Origin: Olavius algarvensis Delta 4 endosymbiont
GTDB taxonomy: Bacteria > Desulfobacterota > Desulfobacteria > Desulfobacterales > CAJINA01
DNA: 58,358 bases
Reading direction: 5' to 3'
Assembly: GCA_905176665.1 (NCBI GenBank)
Contig: CAJINA010000150.1
Location: 1-58,358 of the forward strand
The translations under genes were made by a program, and so were the position numbers. How positions within the stretch are numbered: the stretch's first letter is position 1; each line of letters starts with the position of its first letter. Under the pieces are notes generated by a model, which was not told where the DNA came from, made no database searches, and was given only the letters and a program-made list of their open reading frames with translations. Positions 26,354 to 33,981 of this stretch are shown in pieces.

Positions 26354-26778
26354 GATTAAATAATTTTCTATTAAAAATAGTCTCTTATAGGCCTAAACGT
26401 ACTTTCAGCACCTGTTTCTGTCAAGCGAATAGGCCGATTTTAATAAAATTTTGTCGGTGGTGCCATCGTTGGCAAGCTGTATTTTTTAAGGCGGCAGCGT
26501 TGGGTGTCCTGATGGTAAGAAATTCCACGCCTCTGGCGATAACAATCGCCCGCGTCCGTTCGTTGCCCGGGTGCCGGGAATCGTGGTGCGCGTATCCGAA
26601 TCTACGGCAGAGGATCAACAGTGCAATGCTGAGATTGAAATCCGCCGCATATGTGAATGTCAGGACTGACACTCGATTGAGAGGTTGGGCCGGCTGTGCA
26701 GGTGGCGGGCCTCAGGAGGAGAGGCCGCTCACCCGCACAGCACAGTTGGGGGAAATTGGGTTGGCAAAGAGGGCATGT
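26354..26778. other. Intergenic region with a strong stem-loop
   Basis: No supported gene. At 26694-26740, CTGTGC/GCACAG and GGCCTC/GAGGCC form nested stems around AGGAGGA. It lies downstream of the exported protein at 26779 (minus) but has no T-run. A short minus-strand frame at 26421-26672 resembles nothing I know. Confidence 0.5.
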
Positions 26779-27201
26779 CTACTTGACCTGGGCATGCAGT
26801 TTGTCCAGCAGCAGGCGACCGGGCCGCTTGTCTTTCATCCAACTGGTCAGGTTCTCAAGTTCCTGCAGATCCTTCTGGCTCATATCCACCACTCCGATGT
26901 CGGCCTGGTTGTCGTGCGGCGCCTTGTCGGAACGCGCTTCCATAGATTTGCGACCGGAAACGAAATCCTGAAGGGCGGCATGCTCGGCGGCATCGATTTC
27001 AGCAACCCCGATGTTTACCGGGACAGCTGCGGGCGAGGCGGTTGCGGTCGCGGATTCAACTCCGGCTACCCGGTTGCGGATATCAATGTCATCTGATTTG
27101 TCGATTGCCACGGGGCCGACGTTAACCATCTCGGCGGCGGCGGGGCCGGCTGCGGATACGACCAGGAAAACACTTGCGATTAAGATGATGGCTCGTTTCA
27201 T
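26779..27201 (-). CDS. Exported hypothetical protein under TetR control
   Basis: I do not recognise this 140-residue protein. It has a clean signal peptide (MKRAIILIASVFLVVSAAG, cut after AAA near residue 23). The mature part is acidic and alanine-rich with two similar blocks, VNVGPVAIDKSDDIDI and VNIGVAEIDAAEHAAL, followed by DIGVVDMSQKDLQEL, which may be a third degenerate version. GGAGTATAAAA precedes the ATG. Its promoter contains a TetR operator and the divergent TetR gene starts 173 bases away, so it is the likely main target of that repressor. Confidence 0.65.
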   Translation of the reverse strand: MKRAIILIASVFLVVSAAGPAAAEMVNVGPVAIDKSDDIDIRNRVAGVESATATASPAAVPVNIGVAEIDAAEHAALQDFVSGRKSMEARSDKAPHDNQADIGVVDMSQKDLQELENLTSWMKDKRPGRLLLDKLHAQVK

Positions 27202-27237
27202 TTTTATACTCCTTTGCTTGGTTTATTTTTATGAATA

Positions 27238-27314
27238 TGAACTTATGTTCACGTTTGACCATACAATATGAACCTGAGTTCACATTGTCAAGCAAAAATA
27301 TGAACTTTTTTTCA
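27238..27314. promoter_or_regulatory. Three phased operators of the TetR regulator
   Basis: TGAAC-N4-GTTCA occurs at 27238-27251 and 27269-27282, with a weaker TGAAC-N4-TTTCA at 27301-27314. Start-to-start spacing is 31 and 32 bases, three helical turns, so all three lie on one face of the DNA. Confidence 0.8.
27263..27291 (-). promoter_or_regulatory. Promoter of the exported protein gene, operator in the spacer
   Basis: On the minus strand: TTGACA (27291-27286), a 17-base spacer, TATTGT (27268-27263). The middle operator (27269-27282) lies wholly in the spacer, so a bound repressor would block RNA polymerase directly. Confidence 0.75.
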
Positions 27315-27320
27315 GGTTTG

Positions 27321-27349
27321 TTGACAGGTGTGGGGTGGCATGCTATGAA
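27321..27349 (+). promoter_or_regulatory. Promoter of the TetR gene
   Basis: TTGACA (27321-27326), a 17-base spacer, TATGAA (27344-27349). The third operator ends seven bases upstream of the -35 box. The start codon is at 27375. Confidence 0.7.
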
Positions 27350-27374
27350 AAGTAATAATTAGTGGGGGTTAGCA

Positions 27375-27992
27375 ATGGAGAAAGAAATACTGAAAACCAG
27401 AATGCCGCAGCAGAAACGGGGAATTGAGACCCGCAAGCGAATCCTGGAAGCCGCCTGGGTCCTCTTTTCCAGGGATGGTTATAACGGCACCAACGCCAAA
27501 GAGATTACTGCGGAAGCCGGCGTGTCCGTGGGCAGCTTCTATGCCTATTTCAAAGACAAGAAAGAGCTCTTTATGGAGCTTACCCATGGTCACATGAAAC
27601 AGGAGATCCTGGCCATGATGGACCGGATGCAAGATTTACCCCTGGAGAAGATCGGCAAGAAGGAAACGATCAGGCACATGATTCAGCTGATTGCGGACAT
27701 CCACAACCAGGACCCGGAACTGCACCGCGAAATCGAGGCGCTGAAGTACAAGGATCCCGACATCCTGGCTTTCGATGAAGAACTGAACGACCACTTCAAT
27801 AAGCGCTTCATCAGTTTTCTGAAGCATTTTGAAGACCGCCTGCGCATTATCGACCTGGAGGCGGCGGCCAAGGTCATCTCCTGTTCGGTGCAGGAGACGA
27901 TCCATGCGGTGCGCCTGTTCGAATCACCCATCGGTGAAGAGCGGATGATCGATGCCCTGGCAGAGATGATACATAGGTACCTATTCAAATAA
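27375..27992 (+). CDS. TetR-family regulator
   Basis: A 205-residue TetR repressor. The DNA-binding domain is N-terminal (RGIETRKRILEAAWVLFSRD, then NAKEITAEAGVSVGSFYAYF); the ligand domain (about 75-205) is unrecognised. A weak GGGGGTTAGCA precedes the ATG. It is divergent from the exported protein, and three TGAAC..GTTCA-type palindromes in the shared 173-base region are its probable binding sites. Its stop codon touches the left arm of a palindromic element. Confidence 0.9.
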   Translation: MEKEILKTRMPQQKRGIETRKRILEAAWVLFSRDGYNGTNAKEITAEAGVSVGSFYAYFKDKKELFMELTHGHMKQEILAMMDRMQDLPLEKIGKKETIRHMIQLIADIHNQDPELHREIEALKYKDPDILAFDEELNDHFNKRFISFLKHFEDRLRIIDLEAAAKVISCSVQETIHAVRLFESPIGEERMIDALAEMIHRYLFK

Positions 27993-28158
27993 AAGTCCCT
28001 TCAAAGCCTCCCTGCGAACTTAATCTCTGCGTTGGGCCAAGGAATTCGGCACGAAGTGAAGCGATAGCGCTATCCTCGAAATATTAATCATATTCCTCCG
28101 GTTAAATTCCTTACCCCGTCTTGACCTTAAGCCCGCATGAATTCTTTGAAGGGACTTT
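27992..28158 (-). repeat. Palindromic intergenic element, copy 4 of 7
   Basis: Perfect 15-base arms AAAGTCCCTTCAAAG (27992-28006) and their complement (28144-28158). Core words in minus orientation: TTAATCTCTGCGTTGGGCC, ATCCTCGAAATATT, CCTCCGGTTAAATTCC, GTCTTGACCTTAAG. It fills the whole gap between the convergent TetR and AOR genes, from the last base of one stop codon to three bases from the other. Confidence 0.85.
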
Positions 28159-28160
28159 AC

Positions 28161-29918
28161 TTATTGCGGTACACCTTTCTTGCTCCAACCTCTAAGCCTG
28201 TAATAATCCTGCAGCATATAATTCAGGTCGTCCGCGCTGATGGATTGCCCGGTGGTCAGCGCGTTTTTATACAAGCGGTCGGGGAGCTTGTCTGCTGCGG
28301 TATCCAGCCCTTCCCGGAGATTGAACCGACGGATCAAGGTCGTAATGTTCCCGGCGATCCGTTCGAGATTGGCCCGGTTGACGTCCAGGCCGGTGAGAGC
28401 CGCGATCATTGATTCCATTTCGTCCCAGGGATAGATGTCGCGGTAGAACCGGCACAGCACCAGGCAGTCGAAAAGGGTGTGACGGTCTTCAAAATCGATA
28501 TATATAGCGGCTTTGCCTATAATCTCTTCGGGTTCGATCACGCCGGTTAATTCGGCCCGCAAAATGGTGCCGCGCATGTGGCAGGCGCCCCGGCTGGCGG
28601 TGGCGTACGCCAGACCCATGCCCTTGAGGGCGCGCGGATCGTAGCCCGCCGGTTCCAATCCTTTTACATGGATGGCAATATCCTCGAGACCCCATTCAGC
28701 CGCCGCAGGGACGATACCCCGCGCCAGGGTCTCGCCGTGGCCCTCGCGGGCGGCTATCTGCTGCAGCAGGTCGGCGATGGCATCCGTCTGTCCATAATCG
28801 ATGGCCAGGTCGATTTTTTTGCGCCGGGCCGCCTCGATGGCCAGGCCGCACAGGTTACCGGCCGACATGGTATCCATCCCGAGCCGATCGCACAGGTCGT
28901 TCAGCCAGGCTATCTCGCGGATGTCATCGACACAGCACAGCCCCCCGAATGCATAGATGGTTTCATATTCGGGTCCCTCGATGGAAAGCCCCGCATGGCG
29001 TCCGGTTTCGACGCGGGTCATGCGGCTGCAGGCCACGAAGCAGTTGGCACAGGCCTTGGGATCGACCCGGCACTGCTCGTGCAGGGCTTCGGCGCTGATG
29101 TTTTCGATTGATTCAGGCGGTTGATGGGACCAGTAACGGTAGGGGAAAGCCCCCACACTGTGGGCCAACCGCACCATGGCGGGTGTCCCCTTTGATTTGT
29201 AGCCGATCACCGCCGGATGATCGGTTGTGCGGGCGCGGGTCGCCTTGATGAAAGCGCGCACGTCATCGGGTTGGCGGGATTCGCGCCGGCGATCGCCGGC
29301 GATCAGGATCGCCTTGAGGTTTTTGGAACCCATTACGGCCCCGGTGCCGGTGCGGCCGGCACTGCGCCAGCGATCATTTTCAATGACGGCAAATACGACC
29401 CGGTTCTCGCCGGCCGGTCCAATGGAGACAACACCTTGCTGCTTCCAACGATCATCCCCAAAACGTTTATGAACGGCAGCCTGGGTAGCGTAGGTATCCT
29501 TTCCCCACAGGTCGTCAGCCGGGTGGATAATGACCTCGCCAGGGGAAATGACCAGGACGACCGGCTGTTTGCTCTTGCCATTGATCATAATGGCATCGTA
29601 CCCGGTAGCTGCCACGGCCAGGGGAACCTTGCCACCGGAATAGGATTCTGCATAGAGGCCGGTCTGCGGGGATTTCGTAAAAACGCCATAGCGGCTTGAG
29701 CCCCAGATACCGGTGCCGGTGGCCGGGCCGGTCGCAAAAATCAATCTATTTTCAGCCTGCAGGGGATCGATGCCGGGCGGGTTGTATTCAGACAGCAACC
29801 AGGTGGCCAGGCCGCGGCCGCCAAGCCAGGCGGTGTATATCTCCTCGGGCGGGGTGATTATCCGGGTGCCCCCGGAATTCAGGTCAATGGCCAGGATCTG
29901 TCCATAGTTACCATACAT
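28161..29918 (-). CDS. aor: Aldehyde:ferredoxin oxidoreductase (tungsten/molybdopterin)
   Basis: A 585-residue enzyme of the AOR family, which oxidises aldehydes to acids with ferredoxin, or runs in reverse, using a bis-pterin tungsten centre and one 4Fe-4S cluster. The start at 29918 (MYGNYGQILAIDLNSG) follows CGGGAGG; a longer frame to 29972 is not family-like. Domain 1 holds WLGGRGLATWLL and TGPATGTGIWGSSRYG. The cluster ligands are CANCFVAC (C-x2-C-x3-C) and a later Cys in LFDCLVLC. Chain length matches the family. It is transcribed toward the convergent TetR gene and lies downstream of the DUF166 gene, with a palindromic element between. Confidence 0.93.
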   Translation of the reverse strand: MYGNYGQILAIDLNSGGTRIITPPEEIYTAWLGGRGLATWLLSEYNPPGIDPLQAENRLIFATGPATGTGIWGSSRYGVFTKSPQTGLYAESYSGGKVPLAVAATGYDAIMINGKSKQPVVLVISPGEVIIHPADDLWGKDTYATQAAVHKRFGDDRWKQQGVVSIGPAGENRVVFAVIENDRWRSAGRTGTGAVMGSKNLKAILIAGDRRRESRQPDDVRAFIKATRARTTDHPAVIGYKSKGTPAMVRLAHSVGAFPYRYWSHQPPESIENISAEALHEQCRVDPKACANCFVACSRMTRVETGRHAGLSIEGPEYETIYAFGGLCCVDDIREIAWLNDLCDRLGMDTMSAGNLCGLAIEAARRKKIDLAIDYGQTDAIADLLQQIAAREGHGETLARGIVPAAAEWGLEDIAIHVKGLEPAGYDPRALKGMGLAYATASRGACHMRGTILRAELTGVIEPEEIIGKAAIYIDFEDRHTLFDCLVLCRFYRDIYPWDEMESMIAALTGLDVNRANLERIAGNITTLIRRFNLREGLDTAADKLPDRLYKNALTTGQSISADDLNYMLQDYYRLRGWSKKGVPQ

Positions 29919-29962
29919 GCGGTACCTCCCGGGGAAGTGGGGTGAAGTTGTGCCTGTTAGAA

Positions 29963-30126
29963 CCCATCTCAAAAAAGTCTTTTAGCCCAAACTCGGTGTT
30001 GGGCGCCCGGTTCAAGTCCTCAAAATACCACAGTATTTCTGCGGGTTTAACCTCGCGGCTGCCTTGCACCACGTTAGGCATTAGCTTCGCGTCATTTTGA
30101 ACTGAAATCCGCTTTTTGAGATCGGG
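29963..30126 (-). repeat. Palindromic intergenic element, copy 5 of 7
   Basis: Arms CCCATCTCAAAAA (29963-29975) and TTTTTGAGATCGGG (30113-30126) pair with one bulged base. Core words in minus orientation: AGCCCAAACTCGGTGTTGGG, GTCCTCAAAATACCACAG, TTTTGAACTGAAATCC. It occupies the gap between the DUF166 and AOR genes and ends two bases from the DUF166 stop. Confidence 0.82.
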
Positions 30127-30127
30127 C

Positions 30128-30775
30128 CTATTCGTTGGACTCAGTATCCGCTTTTTTAACCGCTTTTTCAAGGGCAGCACTGTGGACGTTGCCCGCAAAA
30201 TGGACCGGGCTCTTTCCGTGAATCGGACCCCATCCGGCCGGGCCGGCTGAACAGTAAAACTGAGGCTCGAGGCCCATGCGGACGATGGCCTCCGCGGTTT
30301 CCAACCCGATCATTTTTTGGGCGGCCTGCCAGGTAGCCCCGCAGGGTGCTCCCCGCCGGACTTCGATATCCGTGATAATTCCGCTTTCTACCGTAACCGC
30401 GAACTCGGGGGCCCCGAACTGTTCACTGTATTGACCGAGACGAACCTGCCTCGAAAGGCCGCATCAGGTGGGCGGGGTAATCACCAGGCCGTCACGGGAT
30501 TTTTTACCGGAGGCCACAACCGGGATCCCGAGTCGGGTGCACAGGGCGCCCAGGTCCACAGACAGGTCGGGATGTCCGATAAAATCCAGCACCAGGTCAG
30601 CCTCGATGTGGTCAGGCAGATATTCGGAGGCATCGTCGATGACCGGGGGCAGGGGTATATCGATATCCACGGTCTTCACGATAAACCGGTCCTGTCCAAA
30701 TTCACGGATACCCTTGACCTTGGCTGCCCCGCTCTGGTTTTGTTGGAAGATGATAATTTTTTGTTTGGAAGTCAT
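30128..30775 (-). CDS. DUF166-family protein, probable selenoprotein (UC motif)
   Basis: The frame runs open from 30781/30775 to 30128 apart from one TGA at 30466-30464. Before it is LVITPPT, after it CGLSRQVRLGQYSEQFGAPEF, then RRGAPCGATWQAA and FAGNVHSAALEKAV. Order and length (about 215 residues) fit the DUF166 family (PF02593, sometimes labelled thymidylate synthase-like; function unproven), whose GAPCGATW signature lies only in the part after the TGA. Reading TGA as Sec gives a Sec-Cys pair at 104-105 from ATG 30775; a TTG start at 30781 is possible. A SECIS-like hairpin follows. It lies 51 bases after the ABC-F stop and upstream of AOR, same strand. Confidence 0.78.
30436..30453 (-). 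promoter_or_regulatory. Candidate SECIS hairpin of the DUF166 selenoprotein
   Basis: In the mRNA, CGAGGC pairs with GUCUCG (one G-U) around AGGUUC. The stem starts 10 bases and the loop 16 bases after the UGA; G is the second loop base. Position and loop fit bacterial SECIS rules. Confidence 0.62.
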
Positions 30776-30826
30776 GTTCAAAAGGGCCCTTATAAGAAGA
30801 TCGTATATCCTGGCGCGTGGTTTATC

Positions 30827-32674
30827 TCAATTCAAGCTGTCCAGCTGCTGGTCGAATTCAGCTTCCAGGGTGTCGAATTCCTGGCTGATGATTTCCAGGT
30901 CGGCATAGAGCTTGTCGATTTCTCCCTGGCATTCATGGATGGCCCGTGACAGACTGCCGATTTTCTTGCCATCCTGGCGCCGGGAGGCTTCCAGAAGCCG
31001 CTGGTTCAACTCCACGAGGCTGTTTTCGTCCCGGGCAATGGCCTCTTCGGTACGCTCCATCTTCTGCTTCAGCGGTTTCAGCGCCCGGCTCTTGGCGTTG
31101 ATAATCCGGGAGCGCTCCCGTTTCAGCGCCTTTCGATTGGCAGCCGGTCGGCTGCTGTCCAGCGCCTCTCCGGCAGGTGCCGTTTCTTCACAGGCCCAAC
31201 CGCCACGGTCGAGAAAGTCGCTGTAGGTCCCCTCGAACATCCTCACCGATTCTTCCTGGAAGACGATCAGGCGCCGGGCAATAGAGTGCAGAAACATTTC
31301 GTTGTGGGTCACCATTATGACCGCCCCCTCGAAATTGTCAATGGCAGCCAGCATGGCGTCGCAGGAATCCATGTCCAGGTGATTGCTCGGTTCGTCCAGC
31401 AACAGAAGATTGACCGGCGTTACCAGCAGTTTGCCGAGCATGACCCGGCTCTTTTCCCCCCCGGAGAGCACGCTGATTTTCTTCACGGCATCGTTCCCGG
31501 AAAACATCATGGCCCCGCAGATATTGCGAGCCAGCTGCCGGTCGGTGTCCGGATGGGTGTAGAGGATTTCATCTTCCACGGTGTTACTGTCCACCAGGGA
31601 CTGTACATTGGTCTGTTCGAAGAAGCCCTTAACCACGTTGGGATTGTAGGTGATGCTGCCCGCGCTGGGCGTGAGCAGGCCGGCGATGAGCTTGAGCAGG
31701 GTTGTTTTGCCTCTACCATTTTTGCCGACAACGCAGATACGGTCGCCCTTGTTGACTGTAAAGGACAAGCCGGGAATCAAGTGTTCGGTATCCGGACGGT
31801 AGCGAAAGTCAAGGGTATCGATGGTCATGACATGCTTGGGCGCAAACGGGGCGCTTTTAAACGTAAAGTCGAGGGTCTGGGCCGCCTCCAGTTTGTCCTT
31901 CTTTTCCATTTTGCCCAGGGTCTTGATGCGGGACTGAACCATGTTGGCCAGGCGGGCCTTGGCCCGGAACCGGGTGATGAACAGCTCGATTTCTTTGCGC
32001 TTTTTTTCATCATTGACCCTGGTCTTTTCGTAGATCTCCTCTTCCTGGGCCAGCTGGTTATAGTACTTCTGGGTGTCACCGGCGATTTTCCGGATTTTGC
32101 GGCGATGGATCCCGGCCACGTGCGTCACCAGGCCGTCCATGAAGCCGCGGTCGTGGGTGATCAACAGAACTTCATGGGGCCAGTTGTTGAGAAATCGCGT
32201 GATCCAGCGAATCGAGGTGATGTCCAGGTAGTTGGTGGGTTCGTCGAGCAGCAGCAGGTCGGGCTCGGACACCAGCACCTTGGCCAGGTTCAACCGCACC
32301 TGGTATCCGCCGGAAAACTCTCCGGGGGGACGCTGCATGTCAGCGGGGGTGAACCCCAGGCCGGCCAGAATTTTTTCGACTTTCCAGGCTTGATCCTTCT
32401 CCGCCGCGGGCAGACCCAGCATGCCTTCCTCCACAATTGTGTCCCGCGAGAAAGACAAGTGCTGCTGGACGTGGCCGATACGGTAATTCTTGGGAATGAC
32501 GACGGTACCTTCGTCGGGTTGTTCCGTGCCCGTGATCATTTTCAGCAAGGTGGTTTTACCGTGGCCGTTGCGCCCTACCAGCCCCACCCGTTCGCGGGTA
32601 TTGATGCGGACGCTGACCCGGTCGAGCAGGACCCGGTCACTGAAGCTTTTGGAAAGGTTGTCGATACTGATCAT
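30827..32674 (-). CDS. ABC-F family ATPase (Uup/YheS-like)
   Basis: A 615-residue soluble protein with two ABC ATPase domains and no membrane part. First site: GRNGHGKTT, signature FSGGYQ, LLLLDEPTNYLD; second: GKNGRGKTT, LSGGEK, LLLLDEPSNHLD. The basic linker between them (about 200-290) and a C-terminal coiled coil (about 520-615) fit the Uup-like branch. ABC-F proteins act on ribosomes, easing stalled translation; some protect against antibiotics, which cannot be inferred here. It is followed by the DUF166 selenoprotein gene on the same strand after a short gap. Confidence 0.92.
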   Translation of the reverse strand: MISIDNLSKSFSDRVLLDRVSVRINTRERVGLVGRNGHGKTTLLKMITGTEQPDEGTVVIPKNYRIGHVQQHLSFSRDTIVEEGMLGLPAAEKDQAWKVEKILAGLGFTPADMQRPPGEFSGGYQVRLNLAKVLVSEPDLLLLDEPTNYLDITSIRWITRFLNNWPHEVLLITHDRGFMDGLVTHVAGIHRRKIRKIAGDTQKYYNQLAQEEEIYEKTRVNDEKKRKEIELFITRFRAKARLANMVQSRIKTLGKMEKKDKLEAAQTLDFTFKSAPFAPKHVMTIDTLDFRYRPDTEHLIPGLSFTVNKGDRICVVGKNGRGKTTLLKLIAGLLTPSAGSITYNPNVVKGFFEQTNVQSLVDSNTVEDEILYTHPDTDRQLARNICGAMMFSGNDAVKKISVLSGGEKSRVMLGKLLVTPVNLLLLDEPSNHLDMDSCDAMLAAIDNFEGAVIMVTHNEMFLHSIARRLIVFQEESVRMFEGTYSDFLDRGGWACEETAPAGEALDSSRPAANRKALKRERSRIINAKSRALKPLKQKMERTEEAIARDENSLVELNQRLLEASRRQDGKKIGSLSRAIHECQGEIDKLYADLEIISQEFDTLEAEFDQQLDSLN

Positions 32675-32707
32675 GCTGAAGGTGTATAAAGTAACCGCCT
32701 GCGGGTG

Positions 32708-33637
32708 TCAACGATAGAACCGGACCAGCCGCCGGTGGTATCGACGGGTTTTCAAGCGGTGCTTGACCCAGGCCAGGCCGGTGATGCCAAGGACGCGATA
32801 GAGGGCCATGCCAAAGGGAAGAAAGGCCTGCACCAGGGGTGTCAGGTAACAGATACGAATCAGATCGGCATATAGCTGTTCAATGGTGGCGGCATCCAGG
32901 AGGATGGTATTGCCGACCCGTTTCAGGTGCCAGCGGGCCGCTATCCGGCGGGCAGGTGCGGCGCCGTCGCGAAAACGGATTTCAGCATGAAACGAACCCC
33001 GGGGCCAAAGCGGGTCTGGCGGTACGGGATTCTCAAGCGCGGCTACAGCCCTGCGGGCCATGGTTTGCCGCAGCGCATGCAGTTTCCGGGGTGCCCGGGG
33101 CGTTGGTTTGGGCATGGCAAAAGTGGTGATGCCGGGCAAGGCTTCCCGGGCCTGATCGCAGGCCGCGGGGCAGCCGGAGAAGAAAAGCGGCCGAATTCCG
33201 TATGGCCCCAGAACAGCACTGAATAGTTCCACCTCAGCAAGGGGGCGGCCGTTGACAGCTAACCGCGCAATTCGGGATGTCAACGTGTGGGCCAGGAAAC
33301 CATGCGTCCCGGAAGCTGCATGCAGGCCGACGAATAGGACCGCGTCCGCTCCGTCCGGGTTGCCGATCCCGGGGACGCTGCCGCGGCGATAGCCCTGGAT
33401 CAGTGTGGCGCGGGAATCAAGTAAATCCGGGATCAGATTGTAGCCGGTGCGGTGAAAATCATGGATGGTGATGCGCGGAACGCCCGCATCGAAAAGGGCG
33501 GTTGTCACCGCCTGGACATCCCGGGTCATGGCCAGGCAGGCTGTGGGCCAGCTGGCGGTCATGAAAGCGGAAGCGGCATAGTCCGGGCACCCGGAGCTGC
33601 CTTCGATATCGGCGATGATAAGGACGTGATTAACCAT
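32708..33637 (-). CDS. D-aminopeptidase of family M55 (DppA-like)
   Basis: A zinc peptidase that releases N-terminal D-amino acids, mainly D-Ala, from D-peptides. From MVNHVLIIADIEGSSG (33637) it has 309 residues. All residues known from Bacillus DppA are found at a constant offset of two: D10, E12, H62, H106, E135 as metal ligands and H117 as nucleophile (HGFLAHTLT). There is an extra C-terminal tail of about 60 residues with a hydrophobic stretch. It lies downstream of alr and ald on the same strand, which points to D-alanyl peptide use. Confidence 0.85.
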   Translation of the reverse strand: MVNHVLIIADIEGSSGCPDYAASAFMTASWPTACLAMTRDVQAVTTALFDAGVPRITIHDFHRTGYNLIPDLLDSRATLIQGYRRGSVPGIGNPDGADAVLFVGLHAASGTHGFLAHTLTSRIARLAVNGRPLAEVELFSAVLGPYGIRPLFFSGCPAACDQAREALPGITTFAMPKPTPRAPRKLHALRQTMARRAVAALENPVPPDPLWPRGSFHAEIRFRDGAAPARRIAARWHLKRVGNTILLDAATIEQLYADLIRICYLTPLVQAFLPFGMALYRVLGITGLAWVKHRLKTRRYHRRLVRFYR

Positions 33638-33981
33638 GATTTGAATCAATGTCCGCGCCAAAATAACCAAAACCAATGCATCCCGTAGAGACGCAGAGGC
33701 CCAGGGAAGACCAAAACCAAAGATTTGGCCGCACTTCGTGCGAGAAAGCAATTAGCCCCTGGTTGGTTTCGGATTTTACCGGTGAAGCCGGAACAAATTC
33801 AGGCTTTCCCGACTTCGCTGGACTGCCTATCCAATATTTTTTAAGGAGGACGTCTCTGCGTCTTGGCGTCTCTGCGCGAGGATAAGTTTTTAGATTTTGA
33901 TTTTTTAGGAGAAGAGGCACAAGACCAGGCCCGATGTATCGCGCTACAGCCCAAAGAAAGCCTAAATTGGATTTTAAAAGA
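33638..33981. other. Intergenic region with inverted word repeats
   Basis: No gene. GTAGAGACGCAGAGG near 33690 faces CGTCTCTGCGTCTTGG and CGTCTCTGCG at 33850-33880, an inverted pair about 150 bases apart. A small hairpin GCACTT/CGTGCG lies between. It may be another dispersed repeat type. Confidence 0.5.

Noticed and set aside
26421..26672. Small 83-codon gene on the minus strand
   Set aside because: No ribosome site, no family resemblance, unusual composition; not supportable.
31286..32689. Plus-strand open frame of 467 codons opposite the ABC-F gene
   Set aside because: The ABC-F protein has every expected motif; the opposite frame has no recognisable features or ribosome site.
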